Program-made: the position numbers and the translations under genes
The notes under the pieces: generated by a model
What the model saw: the letters and a program-made list of their open reading frames with translations, nothing else
Databases searched by the model: none
Told to the model about the DNA's origin: nothing
Shown here: positions 34,651 through 45,904 of the stretch, in pieces
Layout: each line of letters begins with the position of its first letter
Numbering within the stretch: position 1 is the stretch's first letter
Source: Thinopyrum elongatum
Lineage: Eukaryota; Streptophyta; Magnoliopsida; Poales; Poaceae
Reading direction: 5' to 3'
DNA length: 64,000 nucleotides
NCBI GenBank assembly: GCA_011799875.1
Contig: CM022303.1
Span: forward strand, 69,066,870-69,130,869

Positions 34651-37230
34651 TGGACGCTAGCGGCAGAGACGATGATCAAAACAAAATCATGTTCGACATC
34701 ATCTGAAACCCAGAGGGTGAAGAACCTGTTCAAGATGACGGCTCACAATATCTTAACAATTCCGGTGAGGGAATATTTCTAGAAGAACCAACAGATGAAA
34801 GAATTGATCTTCAATTAACAAAGACCGGCAAGGTATATATAAGGCATCTGGTGATCATTATGTGTATTAATTGATTTGTATATATATATATCATAACGAA
34901 TAGGTCTTTCTTCTTTTAGCTCTCCGGATCGAGCAAATCTTCTACAAAATCAAGCAGGACAGTACGAGGCCCGGCCAGAAAGTTGCCGGCTGGTATAAAG
35001 TACAACATCGATGAGTTCAAACCAAATGGCGAACCGCATGCTCCTAAACAGAATGCGGACAAATTTATTCGTCAGTGCAAAGTTATTGTCAGGGACCAAA
35101 TCCCGATCTCCGTTCAAGAATGGAATAAGCCATAGGAAGATCGAGGAGTTAGTTATGTCGACGAAAGAGCAGAAGCTCTGTTTTGGGATACGCTCATGTC
35201 ACATTTCTCCCTTCCAGACCATCTCACAGATGCAGAATGGGAGAAAGTCAAGAAGAGTGCTCTTAAGAAGATGGCCACACAATTCTCCAACTAGAAGAAA
35301 AGAGTATGGGGCGCGTACCTCGACCCAGAAAAGCAGCCTCCATAATTCACTAGGTCAATGGAGAAGGTAAAAGAACACTGGGACTTATTTGTGGAGTTCA
35401 AGGAATCGGAAGAAGCTCAGGAACGGGCGAGAAAAACAAGCTCAATGCAGCGAAAAAAGTGTTTCACCATGTTCTTGGTCCAGGTGGCTACAAGACTGGC
35501 CTGCCTAAGTGGGATGCATCTAAGGCCGAGATGATTGCTGCAGGGGTCACTCAAAAACTTTGGATTGGCCCAACAGGTGCAGGACATGGTTTTATGTGCA
35601 TGGGGGAAAGTTGGACCCAAAGAAAGGGGAGATTATGGTGCAGGCAAGTCTTAAAAAAGCCTCAAAAGATTTACTTGATGCAATAGAAGCGGCTCGAACG
35701 GGGGCGTTCCAGCCCGAGAGAGAGAACGACGAGCTTACGCGCGCCCTCGGGAATCCTGAACACCCGGGACGAACACGAGGCAAAGGCGTTGTTCCGTGGT
35801 ATGACGGGTTTGCGGACTGGAACGACACTTGCAAAAGCCGTTCGAGAAAGAAGAAGTAGGATGCAGACAGGCTTCAAAGGGTAGAAGCAAAGAATGCGGA
35901 GTTGGAACGCGCTTTCAAGCGGCAGCAGGAACAGATCGACACACTTAGCCAGCAAAGGGCGTCTCAGCGGCAGGAGCAACCAGATCCAGCAGCGGATACC
36001 ATCCCATCTATGCCGAGAAGCGGTGTGGGTTCCACGGGGGTCCCGGTCAATGATGCTCTGCTGGCTCGCTAACCCGTGGATGATATCCAAGAGACGACAA
36101 CTTGTCAGCTGCACATGAAAATGAAGAACATATCCATGAAGGTGGCGGATGGCTATGCTTTACCGAATGCACCTGGAGCAACCATCCACGGCAATCCAAT
36201 TCCACCTGGCTATGCTCGTGTCGGGGTGGTTGCAGTTATGTCGGGATATGACTCACTGGATCTTGACTTTCCTGGAGGTGAAGGGGAGCAGACACTGGGA
36301 GAACCCATACGTTGTCACACTGTATGGAGAAAGGCTTGCATCATGTTTCCAAACTCGGTGCCCAGGCCACCGAATCCTCGTGATCCAAGTCCGCGAGAGG
36401 GGCCATGTCCGGAGACGGAGCCAACTCCAACCCACCCCAAGATGGAGAGCATCGCGAGTCCGCCACATCGCTCTCCGCGGCGTCAGCCGAATCCACCAAA
36501 CCCCGAGACGGAGCCCAGCGCGAGTCCGCGATATGGATCTCTGCCGCATGAGCCGACTCCAAAGAGGAAGAGAGCACCAAAGAAGAAACCAGATCAGCCT
36601 CCTGTCAAAAAGAAGCTAGCTTCCGATATGACTATTGAGGAAAACATAGCTTACGTGGACGCCAAAGTGAAGGCCCATTTTGCATCGAAACCGCCGCCGC
36701 CGCCGAAGGAGAAAATACCTGACAAAGTTGTAGAACACTTTCTGTATAATGCTAAACCGCCTCCGGAGAAAAGGCTACGATCAGACTATGAACACTCTAT
36801 TAGCAAGTCATATCATCAACAAGAAAAAAACCAGCAGTCGAGCGGTTCAGGCAGTAATAATAAATGCGGGAAAACTGTTCCCTAGCTCGGAGAACAGGCA
36901 GTGCAATCGACCCCCCCGCTCAAGGTGAGTACCGATAGGGTGGTAATTATCGAGGCTCATAGAGAGAAGGCTAGAGAGTGGGGTATCACTGTTGTACAAC
37001 TCCTAGGCATGGACGAAGTCCCTACGAGGGAACTAGCATGGACATATGTCTGTGAGCAGCCTCTGGTCAGGCCTGGGGAGGAGAAGCTTCTATCAACGCA
37101 GATGTACAAATTGCATCAATGGTACCCGAGAGCAGTAAAGGCCGGGCGAGAGAGCCTCATGGTGAAAGTCAAGTCAGAGCATTACTTCCATGAAAAAGAT
37201 TTGTGGGTTGAATTTCCAGAATTTTTCTAG
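34651..37230 (+). pseudogene. CACTA 1 second gene: Transposase_24 and DUF8039-like parts
   Basis: The first exon starts MDASGRDDDQNKIMF at 34651 and ends at a GT near 34832; a short intron ends in ttttag near 34919. The next part reads YNIDEFKPNGEPHAPKQNA and DKFIRQCKVIVRDQIPISVQ. The region with EHWDLFVEFKESEEA, VFHHVLGPGGYKTGLPKWDA and the frame carrying RTWFYVHGGKLDPKKGE matches the plant Transposase_24 (Ptta/En/Spm) family. Further on, GYARVGVVAVMSGYDSLDLD resembles DUF8039, followed by a Pro-rich linker. The end reads REWGITVVQLLGMDEVPTRE. Stops at several places (for example after NKP near 35134) break it. It would be the TNPA-like or accessory transposition protein. Confidence 0.75.
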
Positions 37231-37369
37231 TTATTCAATCAACAAGCACTCGACAAATCTCTCGTCAGTTGCTATTTTCTGTAAGTGATTTCTTTCTGTA
37301 ATTTAAGTCTCCAGCACAGCTCATTCATTGCCTGTAATTATCCTCACTATATTCTTTTGTGTGGTATTA

Positions 37370-38340
37370 TACAGAATGATGTTTTTTGAATTGAAAAGAG
37401 ATGGAGTCTATGGCATTGGGTTCATTGACCCAAATACCGTTAATGAAAGTGTGTTAGAAGACCACCCCCAAGACACAGAGGATAGCTTACTAATGTTTTT
37501 GAAGGAACTAAATACCAAACAAGAAATACTTTTGCCTTACAAATTCAAGTGAGTGTTACTGTCTTGTACTACAAATTCTATTTTTGCTTACTCGATGTTA
37601 AGTGTAGTTGACGAGTTATGCATGCCCGCTTATTCAAACATGTGCGCAGATTCCACTGGATCCTGCTAATCATTAGAGTTGGCGAAGGAACTGTTGAAGT
37701 ACTGGACTCACTGAGTAATCCCCATGAAGAATACGTGAGCCTGTATTTGGTGCTCAACAAGTAATTTCAATCATTATCGCACTATGTCGGCCTTTAGTTC
37801 ATTTTCTGATATCAAGTAATTAATATATAACTCCTTTATTCATTTTTTTTGCCAGGCAGGGTTTGGAAAAGGTTCATCAAAGAGATCGTGAATGAATGGA
37901 AACCAGAGCTGAGATGGCGACGGGGCACGGTAATTAAGTACCACTGTTGTCATTACGTCCGTGCACCTCTTTAATTATAGTTTCAATACCATGATTATTA
38001 TCTGATTGAATTCTATTCTCGTAAAGTGTGCGAGGCAGGAAAAGGGGACCAATTTATGTGCATACCATGTTTTCGAGAACATTCGCTCTTTCACCGAAAG
38101 GGGCACCGATAACAGAAGTCTTTGGGTACGTAAACACTATTCACAAGTTTTTTTATCATGATCTAATATATATACACACAACTAATATATTCATATTGAT
38201 CTCCTTCTTTAAAGATTCAGGAGATGCGGGATAGGCTCCTAACAAAGGACCGCATACGAGCACTTCAAGAGGAAATGGCGGGATTTTTTCTTAAGCAGGT
38301 CATATCTACCAACGGAGAATACCATTTCACCGATGCATAA
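37370..38340 (+). pseudogene. CACTA 1 second gene: Ulp1-like (C48) protease exons
   Basis: Small exons between introns encode a Ulp1/SENP-type cysteine protease fold. Visible parts are GVYGIGFIDPNTVNES, then FHWILLII (catalytic His), VEVLDSLS (Asp), RQEKGTNLCAYHVFENI (Gln and Cys) and the C-terminal MRDRLLTKDRIRALQEE. Intron borders with gt and ag are visible near 37550/37650 and 38140/38216. The stop is at about 38337-38339. Family members remove SUMO-like tags; in CACTA elements the role is unknown. Catalytic residues appear present, but upstream exons of this gene carry stops. Confidence 0.75.
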
Positions 38341-38670
38341 TTATGATCTGCAAATTGTAAGAGAAATTGTATATATGTGTGTATGTATACCAAATTGTAT
38401 ATATGTATTATGATCTGCAAATGGAAGTCAGCCCCGTGGCACTTTGCATGCACTCTGCTGTCATCCTTCGCGTGTGCCGCTCTACTCGTGCTCTGCATGC
38501 AGTGGCACTTGACGACTGCAGTAGCATAAAATATGTTTGAAATGAAAAAGAATTAAATGAAAAACACAAAATCAAAAGGAAAAATAAAACCCTAAACCCC
38601 TGAAATGAAAAAGAATTAAATGGAAAACATAAAACCATAAAACCATAAAACCCTAAACCCCTGAACCTTC
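38341..38670 (+). other. 3' tail of CACTA 1, inverted relative to CACTA 2 tail
   Basis: It contains gaaatgaaaaagaattaaat twice and aaccctaaacccctgaa twice. The inverse of this text is found at 38878-38955 beyond the CACTA 2 terminus. It lacks the subterminal repeats expected before a right CACTA end. Confidence 0.6.
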
Positions 38671-38890
38671 ACTAGTGCAGAATCGGGCTATTGTCCTGGT
38701 ACGTAGGGACCTTTAGTGTCGGTTCTGCAACCGGCACTAAAGGGTGGGGACTAAAGGTACCCCCTTTAGTGCCGGTTCGTCACGAACCGGGACAAAAGGC
38801 CCACCACGTGGCATGAGCCCGCGCCGGGGGGCTGGTGGCCTTTAGTCCCGGCTGGTTACACCAACGGGGACTAAAGGTTTAGGGGTTTTG
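38671..38890 (-). repeat. CACTA 2 terminal and subterminal repeats
   Basis: The terminus CACTAGTGCAGAATCGGGCT is followed by at least six copies, in both directions, of cctttagtgccggtt / aaccggcactaaagg variants. The first eight bases CACTAGTG are palindromic, so they could serve as the end of both neighbouring elements. Confidence 0.82.
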
Positions 38891-38985
38891 GGTTTATGGT
38901 TTATTTTTTCTTTAAGTTTTGTGTTTTCCATTTAATTCTTTTTCATTTCAAACATAATTTACGCGACTACATATTGTACACGTTA

Positions 38986-38988
<3 letters not shown>

Positions 38989-39048
<60 letters not shown>
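38989..39048. repeat. (AT)30 microsatellite
   Basis: A perfect run of 30 AT units, followed after a few bases by further (TA) and (CA) runs to about 39135. Such a run is likely polymorphic and hard to assemble. Confidence 0.95.
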
Positions 39049-39053
<5 letters not shown>

Positions 39054-40269
39054 TTCTCGTAGAACCGATCATATATATACATCATCGAATTTCTCGCACG
39101 ACCATTCACATACACACACACACATATATATATAATTTGGTATATACAATTTATCCTACAATTTGCAGATCATTACATGGAGACATTACAGCTTGTAATG
39201 GAATTCTCCTTTGGGATCTATGACCTGGTCGAGCAAAAATCCTGCTATTTTCTCTTGAATTGCTCGTACGCGATCCTCTGGTAGGAGCTCATCCCGCATC
39301 TTTCTCATCTTTAAAGAAGGAGATCAATATGCATGTATTTGTTGTGTGTATATATATTAGATAATGATGTGAAAATTATGAATAGTGTTCTGGCAAACGT
39401 ACCCATTGGTGTCTACCATTTCTGCTCCTTTCGGACGTCATCATGCGAATGTTCTCGCAAACATAGTATGCACATAAATTATTCCCTGACGCATGCTTCA
39501 GGGCCTTTACGAGAATAGAATTCAATCAGATAATAATTAATCAAGCATGATAATGGTATTGAAACTATAATTAAAGAGATGGTAGCTAGCTAGTAATACT
39601 TAATTAATTACCTTGGGTCGACACCATTTCAGATTTTGTTTCCATTGGCCTTCAACCTGTTTGATGAACTTTTCCCAAGCCCTGCCTGCTGGCAAAGAAA
39701 ATGAATAAAGGAGTTATTAATTAGTTGATATCAGAAAATGAACTAAAGAGGCCGACATATAGTTCGATTATGATTGAAATTACCTGTCGACCATCCCCCT
39801 CACGATTGCGTAGTCATTAACGTCTTTAAGTAGTGAGTCCAGTACTTGAACTTTTCCCTCGTCAACTTCAATGATTAGCAGGATCCAGTGAAAACTCCAT
39901 GCGCACACGTTTGTATAATTAAGCGGGCATGTGCATAACTCATCAACTACACTTATTAACATCTAGTAAGCAAAAACATAATTTGTAGTACAAGACAGTG
40001 TCACTAGCTCACCCGAAGTTGTAAGGAAGTAGTATTTCTGGTTGGGTATTTAGTCGCACCAAGAACTCTAGCAAGCTTTTCTCTATGTCTTGTCGTTCCC
40101 ATTGACGCGTCCATGTCTCTTCATTAATGGTATTTGGGTCAATGAACCCAATGCCATAGCGTCCAGTTTTTTTCATTTCATACATCTTCATTCTACATAA
40201 TACCACAGAAAAGAATATATAGTGAAGATAATTACAGATAATGAACGAGCACTACAGCTAGCTAGAGAC

Positions 40270-43200
40270 CAGGGCCGTCTCCAGGAATTCGGGGCCCCGG
40301 TTCGAAAAGAAAAATGGGGCCCTAAATTTAAAAATAAATACAATTACTCAAGCATAATCACCTAATTATGTAATTAAAATTTATGTTATTTCATACAATG
40401 CTTGGAATATTCTGAAGTATCAATGCGAAATACTAAAACCAATAAACTGTCCTCATGCTCTATTGAAAAGTGTCATCCGTCTTGTGTTCCTTGAAATGAA
40501 ATCTTCAATTACATCTTCATAATTAATCTTCTCCAAGACTTCATTTTCAAGTGCTATTGTCGCCAAACCATTGAGTCTTTCTTGTGTCATAGTTGAACGC
40601 AAATAGGATTTCAACAACTTGAGTTTAGAGAAGCTCCTTTCCGCAGTTGCAACAGTTACAGGAATGGTTTACAAAATCCTATACGCAATAATAGCATTAG
40701 GATAGAAGGGGTGCTTCATCAGAATCTCAAGAATATCAACAGGGCCCATAGATTTTTTAACTAAATCCTGGATGAAAATTAACTCGTAAAACAATTCAGC
40801 TCCATCAATGTCTTTGTGTTCTCCACTCTTAAGTGCATCCTCAAGATTAACACAAGCAGCCAACAAACTCTTATCATCCAAAGATCGCAGCCTATCTGAA
40901 GTAAATAAGAAACCAAAAGTTTTTTCATACCCCTGATATTGCTCAAACCTCCTGGTGACTGAAACTATAGCTTGACCGACCACTTGCAGAAAATAATTGA
41001 CCCTAAATGACTCCTCTGCTGATTGTGCAACAATAGATGCATCATCTGCGCCCTCATCGAATTGTCTTCTTCTTTTGATTTTCCGCTTGGCGCGGAACTC
41101 TGGATCAAGTTCTTCCAATGCTTTTGAAAAGCCAGTTTCTCTGTACTTCTTGAAAAAGGAAAGAAGACCCTGTATACACTCAATTGCAATATCAATAAGC
41201 ATGTCCTTTGATTGTAGCTGCTTTCTGACCAAATTAACAGCGGATAATATATCATCCCAGATAATTATTGACACTAAAAATTCAAAACCACCAAGTTCAT
41301 TTTCTGCCAATGATTTTACTTCACTACTTGTCTATGGATCCTTATCAGTTTCAGCCACTTGTAGTAAAGCCTCCCTTATTTCTGGCATTTGAATCCGTAT
41401 AGCCTTAAACACTCTCAACATGACTCTCCCAACAGTAGATGACAATGACTTGACAGTCAACTTCTTTAAGTTATCTTTGAGAATTTGCCATCGTTTAGTT
41501 GAATTAGCAAATATTGTATAGATGCGTTGTATAACTCCAAAGAAGTCTGTTGCTTTATGGCAAGACTTCGCCATATCGCATAGTGCTAGATTTCGACTAT
41601 GATAACCACAAGCTGAATAAAATGCCCTTGGATATTTTTCAGAAATTTCTTTTGTACCCCTTTATTGTTTCCTTTCATATTTGACCATTATCATAACCCT
41701 GTCCTCTCACATTGTCCACATCAAGGCTAAGATTATTCAACTCCTCTTCTAGAACATTAAAAAAAACTTGCCCTGTGGTATCATTCACCTCCAAAAAGCC
41801 TAAGAAAGATTCTTCTATGCAAACAAAAGCAGAAGATGTATCTACATACCTAATTATCAAAGACATCTTTTCTTGGTGGCTTGCATCAGGAGTACAATCA
41901 AGAATAATTGAGAAATATTTTGCTTCCTTTACCTTTTCAATGATTCTAGACCTGATGGCAGTAGCGAGCATATTTATTAACTCATTGTGTATAGAAGGGC
42001 CAAGGTAGTGATCATGAATTTTATCATTGGTGTTGCGGTCAACATGCTCTTTGATAACTGGGTCAAATTCAGCCAACAATTCAATCAGTCCTAGGAAATT
42101 CCCATTGCTCTCTTGGTACAACTTGCTATTGCTGCCACGAAATGCTATATTATGTTCTGCAAGAAATTTTACAATCAACAAAATCCTGAGCAAAACTTTT
42201 CTCCAATGCTCCTTTTCCTTTTCAAGTTCTCGCTGAGCAACTTTATCAATTGTTTGATTCATCTGCATCCTGAGACGGAAGTCATACCATGCAGTCATAT
42301 TTGTGATATGCTCTCTACTTGATTCATGCTCTTTTAGTCTAGACCCAAGATGAATCCAGTCACTTAAACCCTCATTTGCTAGCTGTCATCTCACATGCCA
42401 CCTTTTTTAATAATTTGCAACAAAAACAACATGCTTTATCGAGACCGATGTTGTACACAAGCCACTCTCTATCAAACTTTTCTCCATTTGAGAGAATTCT
42501 ACTAAATGATAATGCAGAAAACCTTCTAGAGAACTTGTCATAAGGACCATACTCAATATCTTCTCTTTTAGGACCCTTTTGCAGCAAGATATCAATCTTT
42601 TTAGGATCAAGTCCATCCCAATTTCTAGGATCAAATATATCAGGCTGAACGGAATTATTCATGTCATCCAAAATATTAGGATCATTATCTTCATCTAAAA
42701 TATTGGCATCATTACCTTCATCAATTTCTGTAGCGGCAACCTCATCCTCTTGTGCATTATCACCATGACCATGATCAACTTCATGAATTTCTGCAGTGAC
42801 AACCTCAACCTCTACTGCATTATCATCGTGACCATCATCAATATTACCATCTAGAGTATGATTTTCAGAATTAGTTTGGGGTACTTTCACAACATATTTA
42901 TCAAGAGCACCCATTTGAATTTGAGCATCTTCTTCTAATTTCTGTTTCTTCTTACGCTTGAAGGCACGAGAATCATACTTTCTTCCAGAACTAGAATGCA
43001 TGATTGTTTCTGTTTCAATGAAATATATATTCTTTCAATTTATTTGAACTGATGAGCTCACATGAAATATAGGCTTGTGACATGTATAGGTAGTTCGAAA
43101 AACATACAATCGGATAGAACCTTGATTTTGGACTTGGACGATAGTACGAGCAACTACTGAAATTCTTGAATTTGTGACTACTTCTGAACTTGAACGACTA

Positions 43201-43756
43201 CACAAAAAATCGTTCCCAAACATATTAACACAACTTTGTAATTTGTATCAAAATTAGAGAAAAGGGGAGAGCGTAAGGAGCAGGGAGGGCAGGGCACCAC
43301 ACCGGTTGGTCTTCTATTCCTGTTGGGCGGCACCGCGGCAGTGTCGGCCGGCCGCCGGTGCGGTGGCGTCCAGCTCTCGAAAGTCGCGTGCAGTTCCACT
43401 TCTTGCCCGTCGCCTCGCTGAACCTGCAAGGCTGCAATGCGATCGCCGCCGAGCCGCCGATTCAGTCGAAAAGCGATGGGGAGATGGAAAGCCAAGCGAT
43501 CAGGCAAGGAATAGGAAGCGTTAGTTACGGAACGTACTGCGCTGGGGCTGTCGTTTCGTCTACGATCGATCAATCGACCTCATCCACGCGACAGGAAAGC
43601 GGATCGCTCGAGAGTTGACTGGACCAGGCCCAAGAAGGCCTAAAACTGAACTTTTCCCAGACTATACATATATGTATATGGACCCTAGTTGGGGGCCCCA
43701 GGATTTCGGGGGCCCTGTGCGAGTGCACAGCTCGCACAGGCACTTGGACGGCCCTG
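40270..43756 (-). mobile_element. hAT transposon, full length, with 8-bp target duplication
   Basis: The element begins CAGGGCCGTC and ends GACGGCCCTG, perfect 10-bp terminal inverted repeats. Perfect 8-bp duplications CTAGAGAC lie at 40262-40269 and 43757-43764. It is 3487 bp and codes for a hAT transposase on the minus strand. It inserted into the Ulp1 gene of CACTA 2. Confidence 0.95.
40505..43001 (-). pseudogene. hAT transposase with TTF-type and DUF4371 domains
   Basis: The minus-strand start MHSSSGRKYDSRAFKRKKKQ is followed by an acidic stretch. The TTF-type zinc finger region reads RNWDGLDPKKIDILLQKGPK and KACCFCCKLLKK. A frame break near 42372 leads to the DUF4371 RNase-H-like core (42298-41675: HNIAFRGSNSKLYQESNGNF, SIILDCTPDASHQEKMSLI). 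The C-terminal dimerisation motif ATAERSFSKLKLLKSYLRST lies near 40650-40590 after a stop at 40669. There are at least four frame breaks or stops. It resembles plant TTF-type or zinc-finger-MYM-1-like transposases. A GC-rich upstream part (43220-43600) may be its leader or first exon. Confidence 0.83.
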
Positions 43757-43921
43757 CTAGAGACTTAAATTACAGAAAGAAATCACTTACAGACAATAGA
43801 AACTGACGATAGATTTGTCGAGTGCGTCTTGATTGAATAACTGAAACATTTCTTGAAACTCAACCCACAAATCTTTTTTATGGTAGTAATACTCTGCCTC
43901 GACATTCACCATGAGGGACTC

Positions 43922-44598
43922 TCGATCGGTAGTGTTGAGTGACAGACCTTGAATTTGCCTCTCGTGACCTTGTCACAAGCAGCCCAAAGGTTTCCTCAAC
44001 TTGTCGATGTACTTTAGCACCTCGACGGGGACTTCAAGCGGCATGATGTAGTAGGTAGCTAGCAAGGTGAGGACAACCTTTACCCTCACCTCCCTCCCAG
44101 TAATAGTCAGGTGCTTACCACACCACGCTTTCGCGACAGAGTTGTCCTCAAGGTGTTGAAAGTCATTGCGCCACAGACAGGTGGTGTTGAGCGACAGACC
44201 AAGGTAGCGTAGGGGGAAGCTCGAGCAGACGGAGGGGAAGTCAACGAGGAAGTCGTCCAACTTAAGGCCATGGCACTTGATTGGGGCGAACATACTTTTT
44301 TGGCAATTGGTGATCAATCAAGTAACTATACCAAAGCTCTGAAGAATTAAGGCGTGGTTGTGAATGTCATCTCGAACAGGAACAATAATGAACACCGTGG
44401 CGTCGATGGTGTATAGTGAAGTGTGAATAGTGGGGAGCGGCCACGCAAGTGTTGAAGGAGGCCCTTCTCCATCGCGGTCTGGTGGATATGGTTTAGCGGG
44501 TCGATCGCCAAGACAAAGAGCAGGGGCGATATATAGCGGGTCACCGTGCCAAAGGCCCCTCCCATGTCTAATGGGGTCACCGACAATCCCATTAACAA
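43922..44598 (-). pseudogene. LINE reverse transcriptase relic
   Basis: On the minus strand, SPLLFVLAIDPLNHIHQTAM (near 44530) and SFPLRYLGLSLNTTCLWRND, GREVRVKVVLTLLATYYIMP (44320-43990) match the middle and later RT region of plant L1-type LINEs. The catalytic box is missing, with an internal deletion between 44350 and 44317. It abuts the truncated CACTA 2. No poly(A) tail is visible. Confidence 0.75.
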
Positions 44599-44599
44599 T

Positions 44600-44750
44600 C
44601 AGTTATTTTGGTGGCTGGGTAGCTTATTTTAGAAGCCCAATCTAAATTATTTTTTTAGAAGTCAACTACTTAAGACATGACTAGTTAGCTTCTAAAAAAA
44701 TAAGCTTGATTGGGTTTCTGGAATAAACTGGGTAGGTGGAAACTTATTCT
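44600..44750. mobile_element. Inverted-repeat MITE-like element
   Basis: Two arms of about 50 bp (from gtggctgggtagcttatttt, and its inverse near aaactgggtaggtgg) pair around a short loop. Both contain tttttttagaag next to the loop. Terminal bases and target duplication are not clear, so the superfamily is not assigned. Confidence 0.5.
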
Positions 44751-45433
44751 AAAAGCCCCCAAAGGAACTAGCCTAGAACGACTCGGTATGGGAGACGTAT
44801 TTAGGCAATACGCTGCTTACAGTTCGCGCCAGTTTTTCATTTTAAACCTGCCAGTAGCATGGCAGGGGAAGGCGAACCAGCCAACGCGTGCCCAGGGGGT
44901 TATCTCAGTCCTGGGAAAGATGGACTTGCTGGCCAGCGTCCACCGAAACGCGGCGGCGACCGAGGCAGTGGGGTTAAGGTGAAGACACTGTGCTCTATTG
45001 CTGGTGGAAACCTGCAATTGGTTGCAACGTCAGCACCGTGTTGTTCATGGGGAGCCAGATGATAAGAAATCCGGTCGGAAGCTTTCTCCTACCATGCTGT
45101 CGATGCTAAGCCGAGGCCGTTGCTGTCTGGGATCGAACAGGGAAAGCAAGGGAGGTTCTGGGCTCTCAATTGTGGAAGGAGCGCGGCATTGAGTGGCTGC
45201 CATTCACGGCATGGAGAGAGCACACATGGAGTGGCTGCCATTCATCATTACGGTTTGCAAAAAGTTTAGCGGTTGCCTTGTTTTTCAATTTCCATACGTG
45301 TGCTGTAGGACGAATGCTCTGTTATTTTCATCAAAGGGATGTGTGTGTGTGCTAGTCTTGTAAACAGACTTCAGTTTCTTAAATGAAGTTACAAAATATG
45401 CTTGCATAGTTTTTCTTCGATGTGAATGTGCGG
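44751..45433. other. Unassigned stretch
   Basis: About 680 bp of mixed composition. Short ORFs are present on both strands but have no domain or motif that I recognise. It may be old host DNA. Confidence 0.4.
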
Positions 45434-45850
45434 GTGGGGGGGACTTGTATAAGATCTCATATGTGAGATCGTGAGATCAATCACAAAAATTCATATTTAG
45501 ACATTTTGACAAAAATCAGAAATTTTTTGACAACATTCATGTGAGGTATGTCTACAACTCCAAAGAAAATCAGTTAAAAAATCGATGTACATTTGGAGAT
45601 TCAAACAAGACAAATTCAAATGTGAATAGTGGCAGCTTTTGGTGAGTTGTATTTTGACACTATTCACATCCGATTTTGCCTTTTTTCTTTCTATTAATGT
45701 AAGTCGAATTAGGAGCCATTTTTTTCAGATTGTACATCAAACAGTGATGTGTGTCTACAAAAAATTGAGAATGTTTGCAAATGTATTTTTTTTCATAAAA
45801 AATCGAACTCATTAATATCACCTAATGTGAGATCTAACACAAGTCTCCCC
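45434..45850. mobile_element. Terminal-inverted-repeat element, Mutator-like candidate
   Basis: The left end reads gggggacttgtataagatct and the right end is its imperfect inverse (agatctaacacaagtctcccc), about 415 bp apart. Flanks tgaatgtgcgg and tgaatgcgg resemble an imperfect 9-base duplication. There is no coding content. Inner tttgacactattcaca / tgtgaatagtgg stretches are also inverted. Confidence 0.45.
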
Positions 45851-45904
45851 ATGAATGCGGCTGCCAGGTTAGTCCAGCCCCAGTCCAGAAAAGAGCCAAG
45901 CAAA

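Larger units (their letters stand above)
27278..38670 (+). mobile_element. CACTA (En/Spm-type) transposon 1
   Basis: The left terminus reads CACTAGTAGAAAACAGGCCT, followed by subterminal copies of ttagtcccggttt in both directions. A TNP2-type transposase relic and a second multi-exon gene with Transposase_24 and Ulp1 parts follow on the plus strand. This matches large CACTA elements of Triticeae. A right terminus ending TAGTG with a gta duplication is not clear: the only candidate is the palindrome CACTAGTG at 38671-38678, shared with the inverted second element, and typical 3' subterminal repeats before it are missing. Confidence 0.78.
38671..43921 (-). mobile_element. CACTA transposon 2, 3' part only, inverted
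   Basis: The left border reads CACTAGTGCAGAATCGGGCT with subterminal cctttagtgccggtt repeats up to about 38875. The minus strand carries the same Ulp1 exons as CACTA 1. The element is therefore read right to left with its 3' end at 38671. On its right, similarity to CACTA 1 (37140-37312) ends at about 43921 next to a LINE relic, so the 5' half including TNP2 is missing. A 3487-bp hAT element interrupts it at 40270-43756. Confidence 0.78.
39186..43921 (-). pseudogene. CACTA 2 Ulp1-like protease gene, split by hAT
   Basis: Read right to left. The part at 43921-43765 matches the CACTA 1 exon ending with ESLMVKV and DLWVEF. After the hAT insertion come GRYGIGFIDPNTINEE (40206-40009), SFHWILLIIEVDEGKVQVLDS (39900-39820, catalytic His and Asp), the Cys exon NNLCAYYVCENIR (39480-39430) and MRDELLPEDRVRAIQEK to a stop at 39186-39188. 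The protease residues His, Asp and Cys are all readable. The 5' portion of the gene is missing, so it is a fragment. Confidence 0.75.
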
